NCBI GenBank assembly: GCA_963710135.1
Contig: CAVPYY010000006.1
Span: 124,001 to 188,000, forward strand
DNA from: SG8-30 sp963710135
GTDB taxonomy: Bacteria; Pseudomonadota; Gammaproteobacteria; Steroidobacterales; Steroidobacteraceae
DNA length: 64,000 nt
Direction of reading: 5' to 3'
Each line of letters opens with the position of its first letter. Within the stretch, counting starts at the first letter, position 1. This document shows, piece by piece, positions 45,176 to 52,622 of the stretch. The translations under genes and the position numbers were made by a program. The notes under the pieces were generated by a model. The model made no database searches. It was not told the origin of the DNA and worked only from the letters and a program-made list of their open reading frames with translations.

Positions 45176-46828
45176 CTACGGGCAGCTGCCAGGGAACAGC
45201 GGATCGTCCGTGCAGCCGAGCGCCTGCCAGTCGATCTGGTCGCCGCCGTGGCAGTCGGTGCAGTTGTTGTTCAGACCGAGCGCCCGTTCCTTCGGCGCCA
45301 CTTCGTGGTTGACGGAGAGCAGCATGGTCGTATCGGCGAACTGGAAGCTGCCGGGCGTGTAGCTCTGGCCCGTGTACAGCGCGCCGTCCTGCAGCGCCAG
45401 ATCCCAGTCGTACTTCGCCCAGAAGGGATTCGGTCCACCCTTGGCGCCGAACAGGTGCGGCACGACGAACTTGAAGGTGTTCGCGGTCGCATCGAAGGCC
45501 GCCGGCTGGTTGCCGACCATCAGCTTGTAGGTGGTGATCTTCGCACCGGGTGTGAAGCGATCCGCCGACGGCGAGGCCAGGTCCGCGGGCCCCGTGGCCG
45601 GAAACGTGTCGTTCACGCCAATCATCGCCTTGTTCCACTTGCCGTTCGTGTAACGCAGCGCCGGACGAACGTTCTTCTTCCAGACGAAGGTGCCCTTCAT
45701 CTTGTCGTACAGCGGCTTGCCGGTGTCGGGGTCGACCGGAATCGGCGAGATGTCCTGCCCCGCGTCTTCCCAGTACCACTCGGTCTTGGTGGCCAGTTTC
45801 CGCGAAATCGCCGGAATGTGGCAGACCTGGCACTCGAGCGCGGTGTGGGTGGTGACGATGTTCTGCGCGGTCGTGCCGGCGTGGATTCCGGCCGCGTTGC
45901 CGTGGCAGTCCTCACAGGTCTTCATGTTGCCCTCGTCCACCGAGTGGTAGGGCATGCCGCCGATGCCGTGCGAGATGGCGTTGCCGTCGGCGTCGCGCTT
46001 GACGTCGTGACAGTCGACGCAGCTCATGTTGCCGCCGTCGGTCGCCATGTGGACGTCGTACTCACGAGTCGTCGCGATGAGGTCCGTCGACAGGTCGCCG
46101 TGCTTGACGTTGTCGCCGCCGCCCGCGCCGGCGTGGCAGAACAGGCAGGCCTTGCGGGTCGGGATGCCGCCGGCCTCGCCGACGCTCTGCGCCACCAGCT
46201 TCAGATCGACGGTCGGGTCCGGCGCGCCGGCTGACGGGGCGGCCTTCTTGTAGGTCCCGGTCTGGTCATGGCAGACGAGACAGTCGATGTTCTTGGGGTC
46301 GTCGAAATTGAATGTGGTATCCGACCAGCCGTAGCCGATGTGGCACTGCGTGCAGCGCCCCTCGTTGGACGGAACCGCGATGCAGAAGTTGTTGATGATG
46401 TCGGCCTTGCCGTGGATCTCCGCTTCGAAGCCCTCGATGTTCGAGGCCAGGCCCTGCCACTTCCAGTGGCCGGTCTCCATGACCTCGTCGGCGAGCTTGC
46501 CGTGGCAATTGAGGCACGACTGCGTGCCCTCGTAGTCGTTCTCTGCGAAGTAGCCCTTGTGCAGGCCTGCCGGGTTATAGCTGCCGTTCGGCGCGCGGCA
46601 GTCTTCGACGTCGACGACGCCATCCCCGTTCAGGTCCTCGTCGGGGAGATCGCGCACGCCGTTCTCGTTGAGATCCCAGCAGCTGATGCCCTGGTCCCCG
46701 GCGGCGCCCTGGGCGCCATCGAGCCCATCCTGACCGTCGTCGCCGCTGCAGCCGCCGAGGCCGAAAGCCAGTACGGCCACGGACGCGAGCGCAGCGACCC
46801 GCAACATTGCAAACACTGACCCGTTCAT
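45176..46828 (-). CDS. Octaheme c-type cytochrome lipoprotein, OTR (tetrathionate reductase) family
   Basis: A 550-aa exported multiheme protein. From ATG 46828 (AGGGAG box) a signal peptide leads to a lipobox LGGC, so Cys27 is probably lipidated. A short Gly-Asp-Gln rich collagen-like stretch (about 32-47) and an EF-hand-like acidic repeat (DLNENGVRDLPDEDLNGDG, about 52-70) follow. Then come eight CXXCH heme sites: CLNCH (105-109), CTQCH, CLVCH, CLFCH, CVDCH, CEDCH, CQVCH and CTDCH. The block FCIAVPSNEGRCTQCHIGYGW plus DCLVCHDQTGTYKK is characteristic of octaheme tetrathionate/nitrite reductases, enzymes that reduce tetrathionate, nitrite or hydroxylamine. It has no neighbouring maturation or quinone partner genes. 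Confidence 0.87.
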   Translation of the reverse strand: MNGSVFAMLRVAALASVAVLAFGLGGCSGDDGQDGLDGAQGAAGDQGISCWDLNENGVRDLPDEDLNGDGVVDVEDCRAPNGSYNPAGLHKGYFAENDYEGTQSCLNCHGKLADEVMETGHWKWQGLASNIEGFEAEIHGKADIINNFCIAVPSNEGRCTQCHIGYGWSDTTFNFDDPKNIDCLVCHDQTGTYKKAAPSAGAPDPTVDLKLVAQSVGEAGGIPTRKACLFCHAGAGGGDNVKHGDLSTDLIATTREYDVHMATDGGNMSCVDCHDVKRDADGNAISHGIGGMPYHSVDEGNMKTCEDCHGNAAGIHAGTTAQNIVTTHTALECQVCHIPAISRKLATKTEWYWEDAGQDISPIPVDPDTGKPLYDKMKGTFVWKKNVRPALRYTNGKWNKAMIGVNDTFPATGPADLASPSADRFTPGAKITTYKLMVGNQPAAFDATANTFKFVVPHLFGAKGGPNPFWAKYDWDLALQDGALYTGQSYTPGSFQFADTTMLLSVNHEVAPKERALGLNNNCTDCHGGDQIDWQALGCTDDPLFPGSCP

Positions 46829-46868
46829 CGCGAACTCCCTGTTCAATCCTTGGAGATTTCGGTCAGAC

Positions 46869-46895
46869 GGGCCGCCCCGGGACACGGGGCGGCCC
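46869..46895. repeat. Strong hairpin upstream of the octaheme cytochrome gene
   Basis: A perfect 11-bp stem (GGGCCGCCCCG / CGGGGCGGCCC) with a 5-nt loop lies 40 bp before the cytochrome start. There is no T-run on either side and no upstream gene to terminate, so a leader structure is possible. The rest of 46896-47123 is AT-richer around 46965-47010 (promoter-like TATAAG on the minus strand) and holds no gene. Confidence 0.45.
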
Positions 46896-47123
46896 GCCGC
46901 CAGGCAGGCATCGGTCGGGAAAGCGCTTGGGAATGGAGCCGTCATGAGTGCGTCGACGATGTCTGCTAAGCCACAGACATATCAACGTATTCTTATATTA
47001 GAAACTATGCGTATGGCTCCGTACCGCACTGCACAAAACCGAGGGGCCACGAGCTTGAGAGCTGCGGCAGGCAGAGAGGACGAGAGCACGCCAGCGACGG
47101 AGGCCTGAAGGCCTGATCAGAAT

Positions 47124-47200
47124 TGGTCGGAGCGCCGAGATTCGAACTCGGGACCCCTTGCACCCCATGCAAGTGCGCTACCAGGCTGCGCCACGCTCCG
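47124..47200 (-). tRNA. tRNA-Pro (GGG)
   Basis: A 77-nt cloverleaf on the minus strand: acceptor CGGAGCG/CGCTCCG, anticodon stem CTTGC/GCAAG with loop ATGGGGT (anticodon GGG), T arm with GTTCGAATC, and an encoded CCA. It reads proline codons CCC/CCU and lies next to the ihfA-merR end of the pheST operon, a common gammaproteobacterial position. Confidence 0.95.
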
Positions 47201-47280
47201 ACCGCTTGAACAGATGGGCGCGCCGGGGTCAGCTGCCGCGCCGAAGAGGGATGATAGCCGAACGCGCGCGGATCGGGGTG

Positions 47281-47637
47281 TCAGCGGCGCAGCATCCTCA
47301 GAATGTCCTCGAGTTCCGTGCGGACCTGCCGGATGACCTGCTGGCTCTGGGAGACGTCTTCGCGAGCCTCGTCACCCTCCAGCCGGTTGCGGGCTCCCCC
47401 AATGGTGAAGCCCTCGTCGTAGAGCAGACCACGGATCTGCCGGATCAGGATGACGTCCTGACGCTGGTAGTAGCGGCGGTTGCCGCGTCGCTTGACCGGC
47501 TTGAGCTGGGGAAACTCCTGCTCCCAGTAGCGCAGCACGTGCGGCTTGACCCCGCACAGCTCGCTGACCTCGCCGATGGTGAAGTAGCGCTTGGCCGGAA
47601 TCGCCGGCAGATCGCTATTGTGGCTTGGTTCCAGCAT
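47281..47637 (-). CDS. MerR family transcriptional regulator
   Basis: A 118-aa MerR-type protein. The winged helix is RYFTIGEVSELCGVKPHVLRYWEQEF (about 17-42) with the wing RRGNRRYYQRQDVILI. A dimerisation coiled coil follows and no effector domain or metal-binding cysteine set is present. It overlaps the 3' end of ihfA by 23 nt and is the usual companion of ihfA downstream of pheT in gammaproteobacteria. Its target is unknown. Confidence 0.9.
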   Translation of the reverse strand: MLEPSHNSDLPAIPAKRYFTIGEVSELCGVKPHVLRYWEQEFPQLKPVKRRGNRRYYQRQDVILIRQIRGLLYDEGFTIGGARNRLEGDEAREDVSQSQQVIRQVRTELEDILRMLRR

Positions 47638-47917
47638 AGGCCTCGACGCGCGCCTTCAACTTCTGCCCCGGACGGAAAGTCACCACCCGGCGGGCAGAAA
47701 TGGGTATTTCCTCACCGGTCTTGGGATTGCGCCCAGGACGCTGATTCTTGTCGCGCAGATCGAAGTTGCCGAACCCCGATAGCTTGACCTGCTCGCCGGT
47801 GGCGAGCGCCGCCCTGATCTCCTCAAAGAACAGATCGACGAGCTCGCGCGCCTCGCGCTTGTTCAGGCCGAGCTGATTGAACAGCGCTTCGGCGATTTCC
47901 GCTTTGGTCAAGGCCAT
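47615..47917 (-). CDS. ihfA: Integration host factor subunit alpha
   Basis: A 100-aa DNA-bending protein starting MALTKAEIAEALFNQLGLNK. It has the HU/IHF signature GFGNFDLRDKNQRPGRNPKTG and the alpha-subunit arm sequence IPISARRVVTFRPGQKLK with the DNA-intercalating Pro in PGRNP. It partners with IhfB, encoded at 63415-63717. It starts 4 bp after the pheT stop, as in the conserved pheST-ihfA operon. Confidence 0.96.
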   Translation of the reverse strand: MALTKAEIAEALFNQLGLNKREARELVDLFFEEIRAALATGEQVKLSGFGNFDLRDKNQRPGRNPKTGEEIPISARRVVTFRPGQKLKARVEAYAGTKPQ

Positions 47918-47921
47918 CCCG

Positions 47922-50302
47922 TTAGTCCCTGATCGAGGCGCCCCAGTCGTTCTTGAGTCGCGCAACCACTGCTGCGACCACGGCATCTGCGTCCGTGTCG
48001 GCAAGGGTGCGAGAAGTTTCCTGCAAAATCAAGCCTAAAGCGATACTTTTTGTACCCGGTTCTATGCCGGCTCCCCGGTACACGTCGAAGACGCGCACTT
48101 CTCGCAACAGGCCTGAGGCGGCCAAAGTAACACTTTCGCGGATTTCGTCCAGCGTCACGGTCATCGCGAACCACGATCGCGAGGTCCCGGCGGATCAACG
48201 GGAAACGGGAAACTGCTGTCGGAATTGGGGACTTGGGACTTAAAGCTCGGCTCAAAGTCAATTTCGAAAATGACCGGAGCTTTCTTTAGTTCGAGTATTT
48301 TACAAATCTCCGGGTGCAGCTCCCCGATCCAGCCAAGGGTTAAGCCGTCGCGCTCGATACGCGCACAGCGGCCCGGGTGCATGCCCTCGCCCGCCCCCGC
48401 GTGGAAGCGCACGCCGGCCGTCTTCCCGGCCAGTGCCAACAGCGCTTCCAGATCACCCTTGAGGTCGAAGAAATCCACCGGCCGGGACGCGGCGCCCCAT
48501 TGCTCGGGCCAGGCCGCGCCCCAGGCGAGCGCTGCGACCGACTGCCGCTCTTCGAGTTTCCCGCCGTCGGTGAGGAACCGGGTGCCCAATTCAAAGATCC
48601 GCACGCGGTCCTGCTGCCGTCGCGAATTCTCGTTCAGCGTCGCGATCAGGCCCGGGATCAGCGAGCGGCGCATGACGGCAAGCTCGGCCGAGATCGGGTT
48701 CTCGAGCGCCAGCGGCTTGCCGGTCGGGATCACCAGGCTCTCCAGCGCCGGATCGACGAAGCTGTAGGTGATGACTTCCTGGTAGCCGCGGTCCGCCAGC
48801 AGCGTCAGCACGCGTTCGCGCGCAGCGAACGTCTCGCTGGCCGCCCCGGGGAGTTGCGGCAGGTCGGCATCGGCGACGGGAATGGCCTCGTAGCCGTAGA
48901 TCCGGGCGACTTCCTCGATCAGGTCCTCGGCGCTCGCGATATCGAAGCGATAGCTCGGCGGGATCACCCCGAGCCGATCCCCGACCCCCGCCACCTGCAT
49001 ACCCAGCGAGCGCAGGATGCCCTCGATCTCACTCCGTGGGATGTGCACGCCGAGCAGGCGCGCGACCTGTTCGGGCGCGAGCTGCACGCTTGGCCGGCGC
49101 GGCAGGTGCGCGTCAACCTGCGTCAGCACCGCTGGTCCGGGCTGGCCACCGACGATGTCGAGCAGCAGGCGGGTGGCGCGCTCCAGCGCCCGTTCCTGCA
49201 GGCGCGGGTCCACCCCGCGTTCGAAGCGCTGCGAGGCGTCGGTCAGCATGCCATAGCGCCGCGCGCGCCCAGCGATCGCGGCCGGCGCGAAATACGCCAC
49301 CTCCAGGAACACGTCGGTCGTATCCGGCGCAATGCCGCTCTTCTCGCCGCCCATGACCCCGGCGATGCCCACCGGTGACTGCGCGTCGGCGATGACCAGC
49401 ACGTCGGCCGCCAGCTCGACGTCGCTGCCATCGAGCAACACCAGCCGCTCGCCGGGCCGGGCGAGACGGACCTCGATGTGTCCGCTGACCCGTCGCAGGT
49501 CGTAGGCGTGCATCGGCTGGCCCAGCTCGAGCATGACGTAATTGGTGACGTCCACGACCGGCGAGACCGGACGCAGGCCGGCGCGTCGCAGCCTCTCGGA
49601 CATCCACAGCGGTGTGACGGCATCGGGGTTCACGCGCCGGATGACGCGACCTGCGAATCGCGGGCAGGCGGCAGGCTCGAGCAGGCGCACTTCGAGCCGG
49701 TCCTTGATCGCGGCCACCACCGGCTCGGCAGGCGGCATGTGCAGAGGGCGGTCGCTGAGCGCCGCCACCTCGCGCGCGATCCCCGCCACCGACATGGCAT
49801 CGCCACGATTGGGCGTCAGGCTCAATTCCAGGATGGCGTCATCCAGCTCCAGCGCGTCGCGCAGATCGACGCCCGGCACCAGCGATCCCGGCAGGTCGAG
49901 AATCCCCTCGTGCAGATCGGACAGGCCGAGCTCGCGCGCCGAGCACAGCATGCCGGCGGACTCCACGCCCCGCAGCCGGGCACGCTTGATGACGAGCCCG
50001 CCAGGCAGTTTCGCGCCGACACGAGCCAGCGCGACCGTCATGCCCGTCGCCGCATTGGCCGCGCCGCAGACGACTTGCAGCGCCTGCCCACTGCCGTCGT
50101 CGACGCTGCAGACCGACAGCTTGTCGGCATCCGGGTGTGGCTTGCGCTCCAGGATACGGGCTACGACGACACCCTCGAACGGCGGTGCAGCCGGCTGCAC
50201 GGCCTCGACCTCGAAGCCAGCCATCGTCAGGCGCGAGGCGAGTTCCTGGTGGTTCCAGCCACTCTGCACCCACTCTCCCAGCCAGGCAGTACTGATGTTC
50301 AT
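47922..50302 (-). CDS. pheT: Phenylalanyl-tRNA synthetase beta subunit (two frameshifts near the 3' end)
   Basis: Beta chain of the alpha2-beta2 enzyme, about 793 aa after correction. It starts MNISTAWLGEWVQSGWN; an EMAP/tRNA-binding domain covers about 40-150 (CSVDDGSGQALQVVCGAAN). B3/B4 editing and B5 domains follow, then the core with RRQQDRVRIFELGTRF. The C-terminal FDX-ACB anticodon-binding domain is split. At 48199-48212 the 7-mer TTTCCCG is present twice (coding strand); removing one copy gives NSDSSFPLIRRDLAIVVRDD. One further extra C near 48170 then shifts to VTLDEIRESV and the remaining 75 aa. Since the gene is essential, sequence errors (or a slipped repeat) are likelier than loss. 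Confidence 0.92.
48199..48240. repeat. Degenerate heptanucleotide repeats inside pheT
   Basis: On the coding (minus) strand the stretch parses as 7-mers GTCCCAA, GTCCCCA, ATTCCGA, CAGCAGT, TTCCCGT, TTCCCGT. The last two are an exact tandem duplication (48199-48212) that shifts the pheT frame by one. The block encodes the linker before the FDX-ACB domain. Confidence 0.6.
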
Positions 50303-50306
50303 CGCG

Positions 50307-51329
50307 TCATGCCCGGTTGAACTGCCTGAGGAACCTCAGGTCGTTTTCGAAGAATGCCCGCAGGTCATTCACGCCGTAACGCAGCATTGTCAGCCGGTCG
50401 ATGCCCATGCCAAAGGCGTAGCCCTGCCACTTGGCCGGGTCGACGCCGCAGGCGCGCAGCACGTTCGGATGCACCATGCCGCAGCCCAGCACCTCCAGCC
50501 AGCCGGTCTGCTTGCACACCCGACATCCCGTGCCATTGCAGAACACGCACTGCAGGTCCGCCTCGGCGGACGGTTCCGTGAACGGAAAATAGGAAGGACG
50601 GAATCGCAGCGCCAGCGGCCTCTCGAAGAACCTTTCGAAGAAGTGGCCGAGGATCGCCTTGAGGTTGGCGAAGCTGATGTCCTCGTCGATGACCAGTCCC
50701 TCGATCTGGTTGAACATCGGCGTATGGGTCATGTCCGAGTCGCAGCGGTAGACGCGTCCCGGCGCGATGATCCTGAGCGGCATCGGCCGTGATTGCATCG
50801 CGCGGATCTGCACGGGCGAGGTGTGCGTGCGCAGCACCCGGCCGTCGGGAAAATAGAACGTGTCATGCATCGCCCGCGCCGGGTGGTCGGGCGGGATGTT
50901 GAGCGCCTCGAAGTTGTGGAAGTCGTCCTCGACTTCCGGCCCCTCGGCCACGTCGAAGCCGGCCTGGCGAAAGATGGCTTCGATCCGCAGCCGGGAACGC
51001 GTCACCGGGTGCAGACCGCCGGTGTCCTCGCCCCGGCCCGGCAGCGTGACGTCGATGGCGCCGGCGCGTAGCTCGGCCTCGAGGGCGATTCGCTCCAGCT
51101 CGTTGCGGCGCGAGTCCAGGGCGGAAGCGACGCGCTCCTTGGCCTGGTTGATGCGTGCGCCCGCCTCGCGCCGCGCGTCCGGCGCCAGCCTGCCGAGCGA
51201 CTTGAGCTGTTCGGTGATCGCGCCCTTCTTGCCGAGCGCTGCGACGCGCACCGCATCGAGCGCGGCAAGATCGTCGCAAGCCGCGATCTCGGCTATCAGG
51301 GAATCGGCAAGCGCGTCGAGATCCTGCAA
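50307..51329 (-). CDS. pheS: Phenylalanyl-tRNA synthetase alpha subunit
   Basis: A 340-aa class II catalytic subunit. An N-terminal coiled coil (about 1-85) is followed by motif 1 (HPVTRSRLRIEAIFRQAGF), FHNFEALNIPPDHPARAMHDTFYF, RTHTSPVQIRAM, motif 2 (PGRVYRCDSDMTHTPMFNQIEG) and motif 3 (GYAFGMGIDRLTMLRYGV). A four-cysteine insert CVFCNGTGCRVCKQTGW (about 281-297), a zinc-ribbon-like loop shared by many proteobacterial PheS, is present. It is 4 bp upstream of pheT. Confidence 0.96.
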   Translation of the reverse strand: MQDLDALADSLIAEIAACDDLAALDAVRVAALGKKGAITEQLKSLGRLAPDARREAGARINQAKERVASALDSRRNELERIALEAELRAGAIDVTLPGRGEDTGGLHPVTRSRLRIEAIFRQAGFDVAEGPEVEDDFHNFEALNIPPDHPARAMHDTFYFPDGRVLRTHTSPVQIRAMQSRPMPLRIIAPGRVYRCDSDMTHTPMFNQIEGLVIDEDISFANLKAILGHFFERFFERPLALRFRPSYFPFTEPSAEADLQCVFCNGTGCRVCKQTGWLEVLGCGMVHPNVLRACGVDPAKWQGYAFGMGIDRLTMLRYGVNDLRAFFENDLRFLRQFNRA

Positions 51330-51382
51330 GGCCCGTCCTCCGGGACCGGACGGGCCGACGCCGGGCCACGAGGCCCGGCGTC
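51330..51382 (-). promoter_or_regulatory. Two tandem hairpins between rplT and pheS
   Basis: Two perfect stem-loops lie back to back in the 85-bp gap: 51357-51382 (11-bp stem GACGCCGGGCC, 4-nt loop) and 51330-51356 (9-bp stem GGCCCGTCC, 9-nt loop), the second ending at the pheS start. E. coli pheST has an attenuator here with a Phe-rich leader peptide, but no such peptide is visible, so the mechanism is unknown. Confidence 0.6.
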
Positions 51383-51414
51383 AGCCACCCGGTTGTGGTC
51401 TGAAGCCCTGCGGC

Positions 51415-51777
51415 TCAGGCGGCCTCGAGCGCTTCCCGGGCCTTCCTGGCGATGGCGCCGAATGCCGGCAGATCGTGGACCGCGAGGTCCGCGAGCGCCT
51501 TGCGGTCGACTTCGATTCCGGCCTTCTTCAGACCGTTGATCATCTGGCTGTAGGACAGCTCGAAGGTCCGCGCCGCCGCGTTGATCCGCTGGATCCACAG
51601 CGCCCGGTAGTCGCGCTTCTTGATGCGCCGGCCGGCATAGGCGTACTGCCCCGCCTTGATGACGGCCTGCTTGGCCGTGCGGTAGACCTTGCGACGGGCA
51701 TTGTAGTAACCCTTCGCCTTCTTCAGGACTTTCTTGTGACGGCGTCCAGCTATGACGCCGCGCTTGACTCGTGCCAT
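51415..51777 (-). CDS. rplT: 50S ribosomal protein L20
   Basis: A 120-aa very basic ribosomal protein with the L20 N-terminus MARVKRGVIAGRRHKKVL and the conserved YRALWIQRINAAARTFELSYS block. In E. coli L20 represses rpmI-rplT translation. It lies 25 bp after rpmI. Confidence 0.98.
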   Translation of the reverse strand: MARVKRGVIAGRRHKKVLKKAKGYYNARRKVYRTAKQAVIKAGQYAYAGRRIKKRDYRALWIQRINAAARTFELSYSQMINGLKKAGIEVDRKALADLAVHDLPAFGAIARKAREALEAA

Positions 51778-51802
51778 GTCACTCTCCTCGTTTCAGCGTG
51801 CG

Positions 51803-51997
51803 TCAAAGATGGGGCAGCAGCCGCTCGAGGCGGCCGACATCGGTCTCGTGCACCATCTTTCCGGTGCTGAGCTGGCGCTTCCGCTTGCTCGGCTTCTTCG
51901 TGAGGATGTGACGTCTATGGGACTGGGCGCGCTTGAAGCCATTCGCTGTCTTGCGAAAACGCTTCGCAGCTGCCCGGTTGGTCTTCAACTTGGGCAT
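51803..51997 (-). CDS. rpmI: 50S ribosomal protein L35
   Basis: A 64-aa basic protein starting MPKLKTNRAAAKRFRKTANGFKR with the L35 signature KLKT..AAAKRF..T..G..KR and the central RRHILTKKPSKRKR. It sits between infC and rplT as usual. Confidence 0.98.
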   Translation of the reverse strand: MPKLKTNRAAAKRFRKTANGFKRAQSHRRHILTKKPSKRKRQLSTGKMVHETDVGRLERLLPHL

Positions 51998-52100
51998 CTT
52001 CTACTCCTTTCTGTTGCCTCTTCACACCGCTTGCGCGGGCTGGAGGCGTATCGGCGGCGAACCGCCGGTCACTTCATGCGGACGATGGCGCCAACGCCAG

Positions 52101-52619
52101 CTACCGCTTCTTTGGAGAGATGACCATCACCATCTGGCGCCCTTCCATCGACGGGTGCTGCTCGACCGTTCCCAGTTCGGAAAGGTCGGTCACCACACGA
52201 TCGAGGAGCCGGCGCCCGAGTTCGGTATGGGCCATCTCCCGGCCACGGAACCTCAGGGTTACCTTGGCCTTGTCCCCGTCCGTCAGGAATCGGATCAGAT
52301 TACGCAGCTTGACCTGGTAATCCGCCTCTTCCGTACTGGGCCGGAACTTGACTTCCTTCAGCTGGATCTGTTTCGTTTTGCGCTTGGCCGTGTGCGCCTT
52401 CTTGTTCTGTTCGAACAGGAACTTGCCGTAGTCCATGATGCGACACACGGGCGGCTCGGCATTCGGCGAAACTTCCACCAGATCCATCGTTGCGTCCGCG
52501 GCCATCTGCAGGGCCTCGGCTCGACTCAGGACTCCCAACTGGGAACCGTCGTCGGCGATGACACGCAGCGTGGGAGCAACTATCTCCTCGTTACGCCGCG
52601 TGCGCTTTGTTGTTGAAAT
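52101..52619 (-). CDS. infC: Translation initiation factor IF-3 (AUU start)
   Basis: A 172-aa IF-3. No ATG/GTG/TTG gives the full N-terminal domain: in frame upstream of the first ATG the reading goes back through NEEIVAPTLRVIADDGSQLGV to an ATT at 52619-52617, preceded by GGAGGA 8 nt before and by an in-frame TGA. An AUU start is the classic feature that lets IF-3 repress its own translation. The rest is standard: DLVEVSPNAEPPVCRIMDYG, KFRPSTEEADYQVKL, FRGREMAHTELG and MEGRQMVMVISPKKR. ATT lies 3 bp after the thrS stop. Confidence 0.95.
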   Translation of the reverse strand: MSTTKRTRRNEEIVAPTLRVIADDGSQLGVLSRAEALQMAADATMDLVEVSPNAEPPVCRIMDYGKFLFEQNKKAHTAKRKTKQIQLKEVKFRPSTEEADYQVKLRNLIRFLTDGDKAKVTLRFRGREMAHTELGRRLLDRVVTDLSELGTVEQHPSMEGRQMVMVISPKKR

Positions 52620-52622
52620 ACT

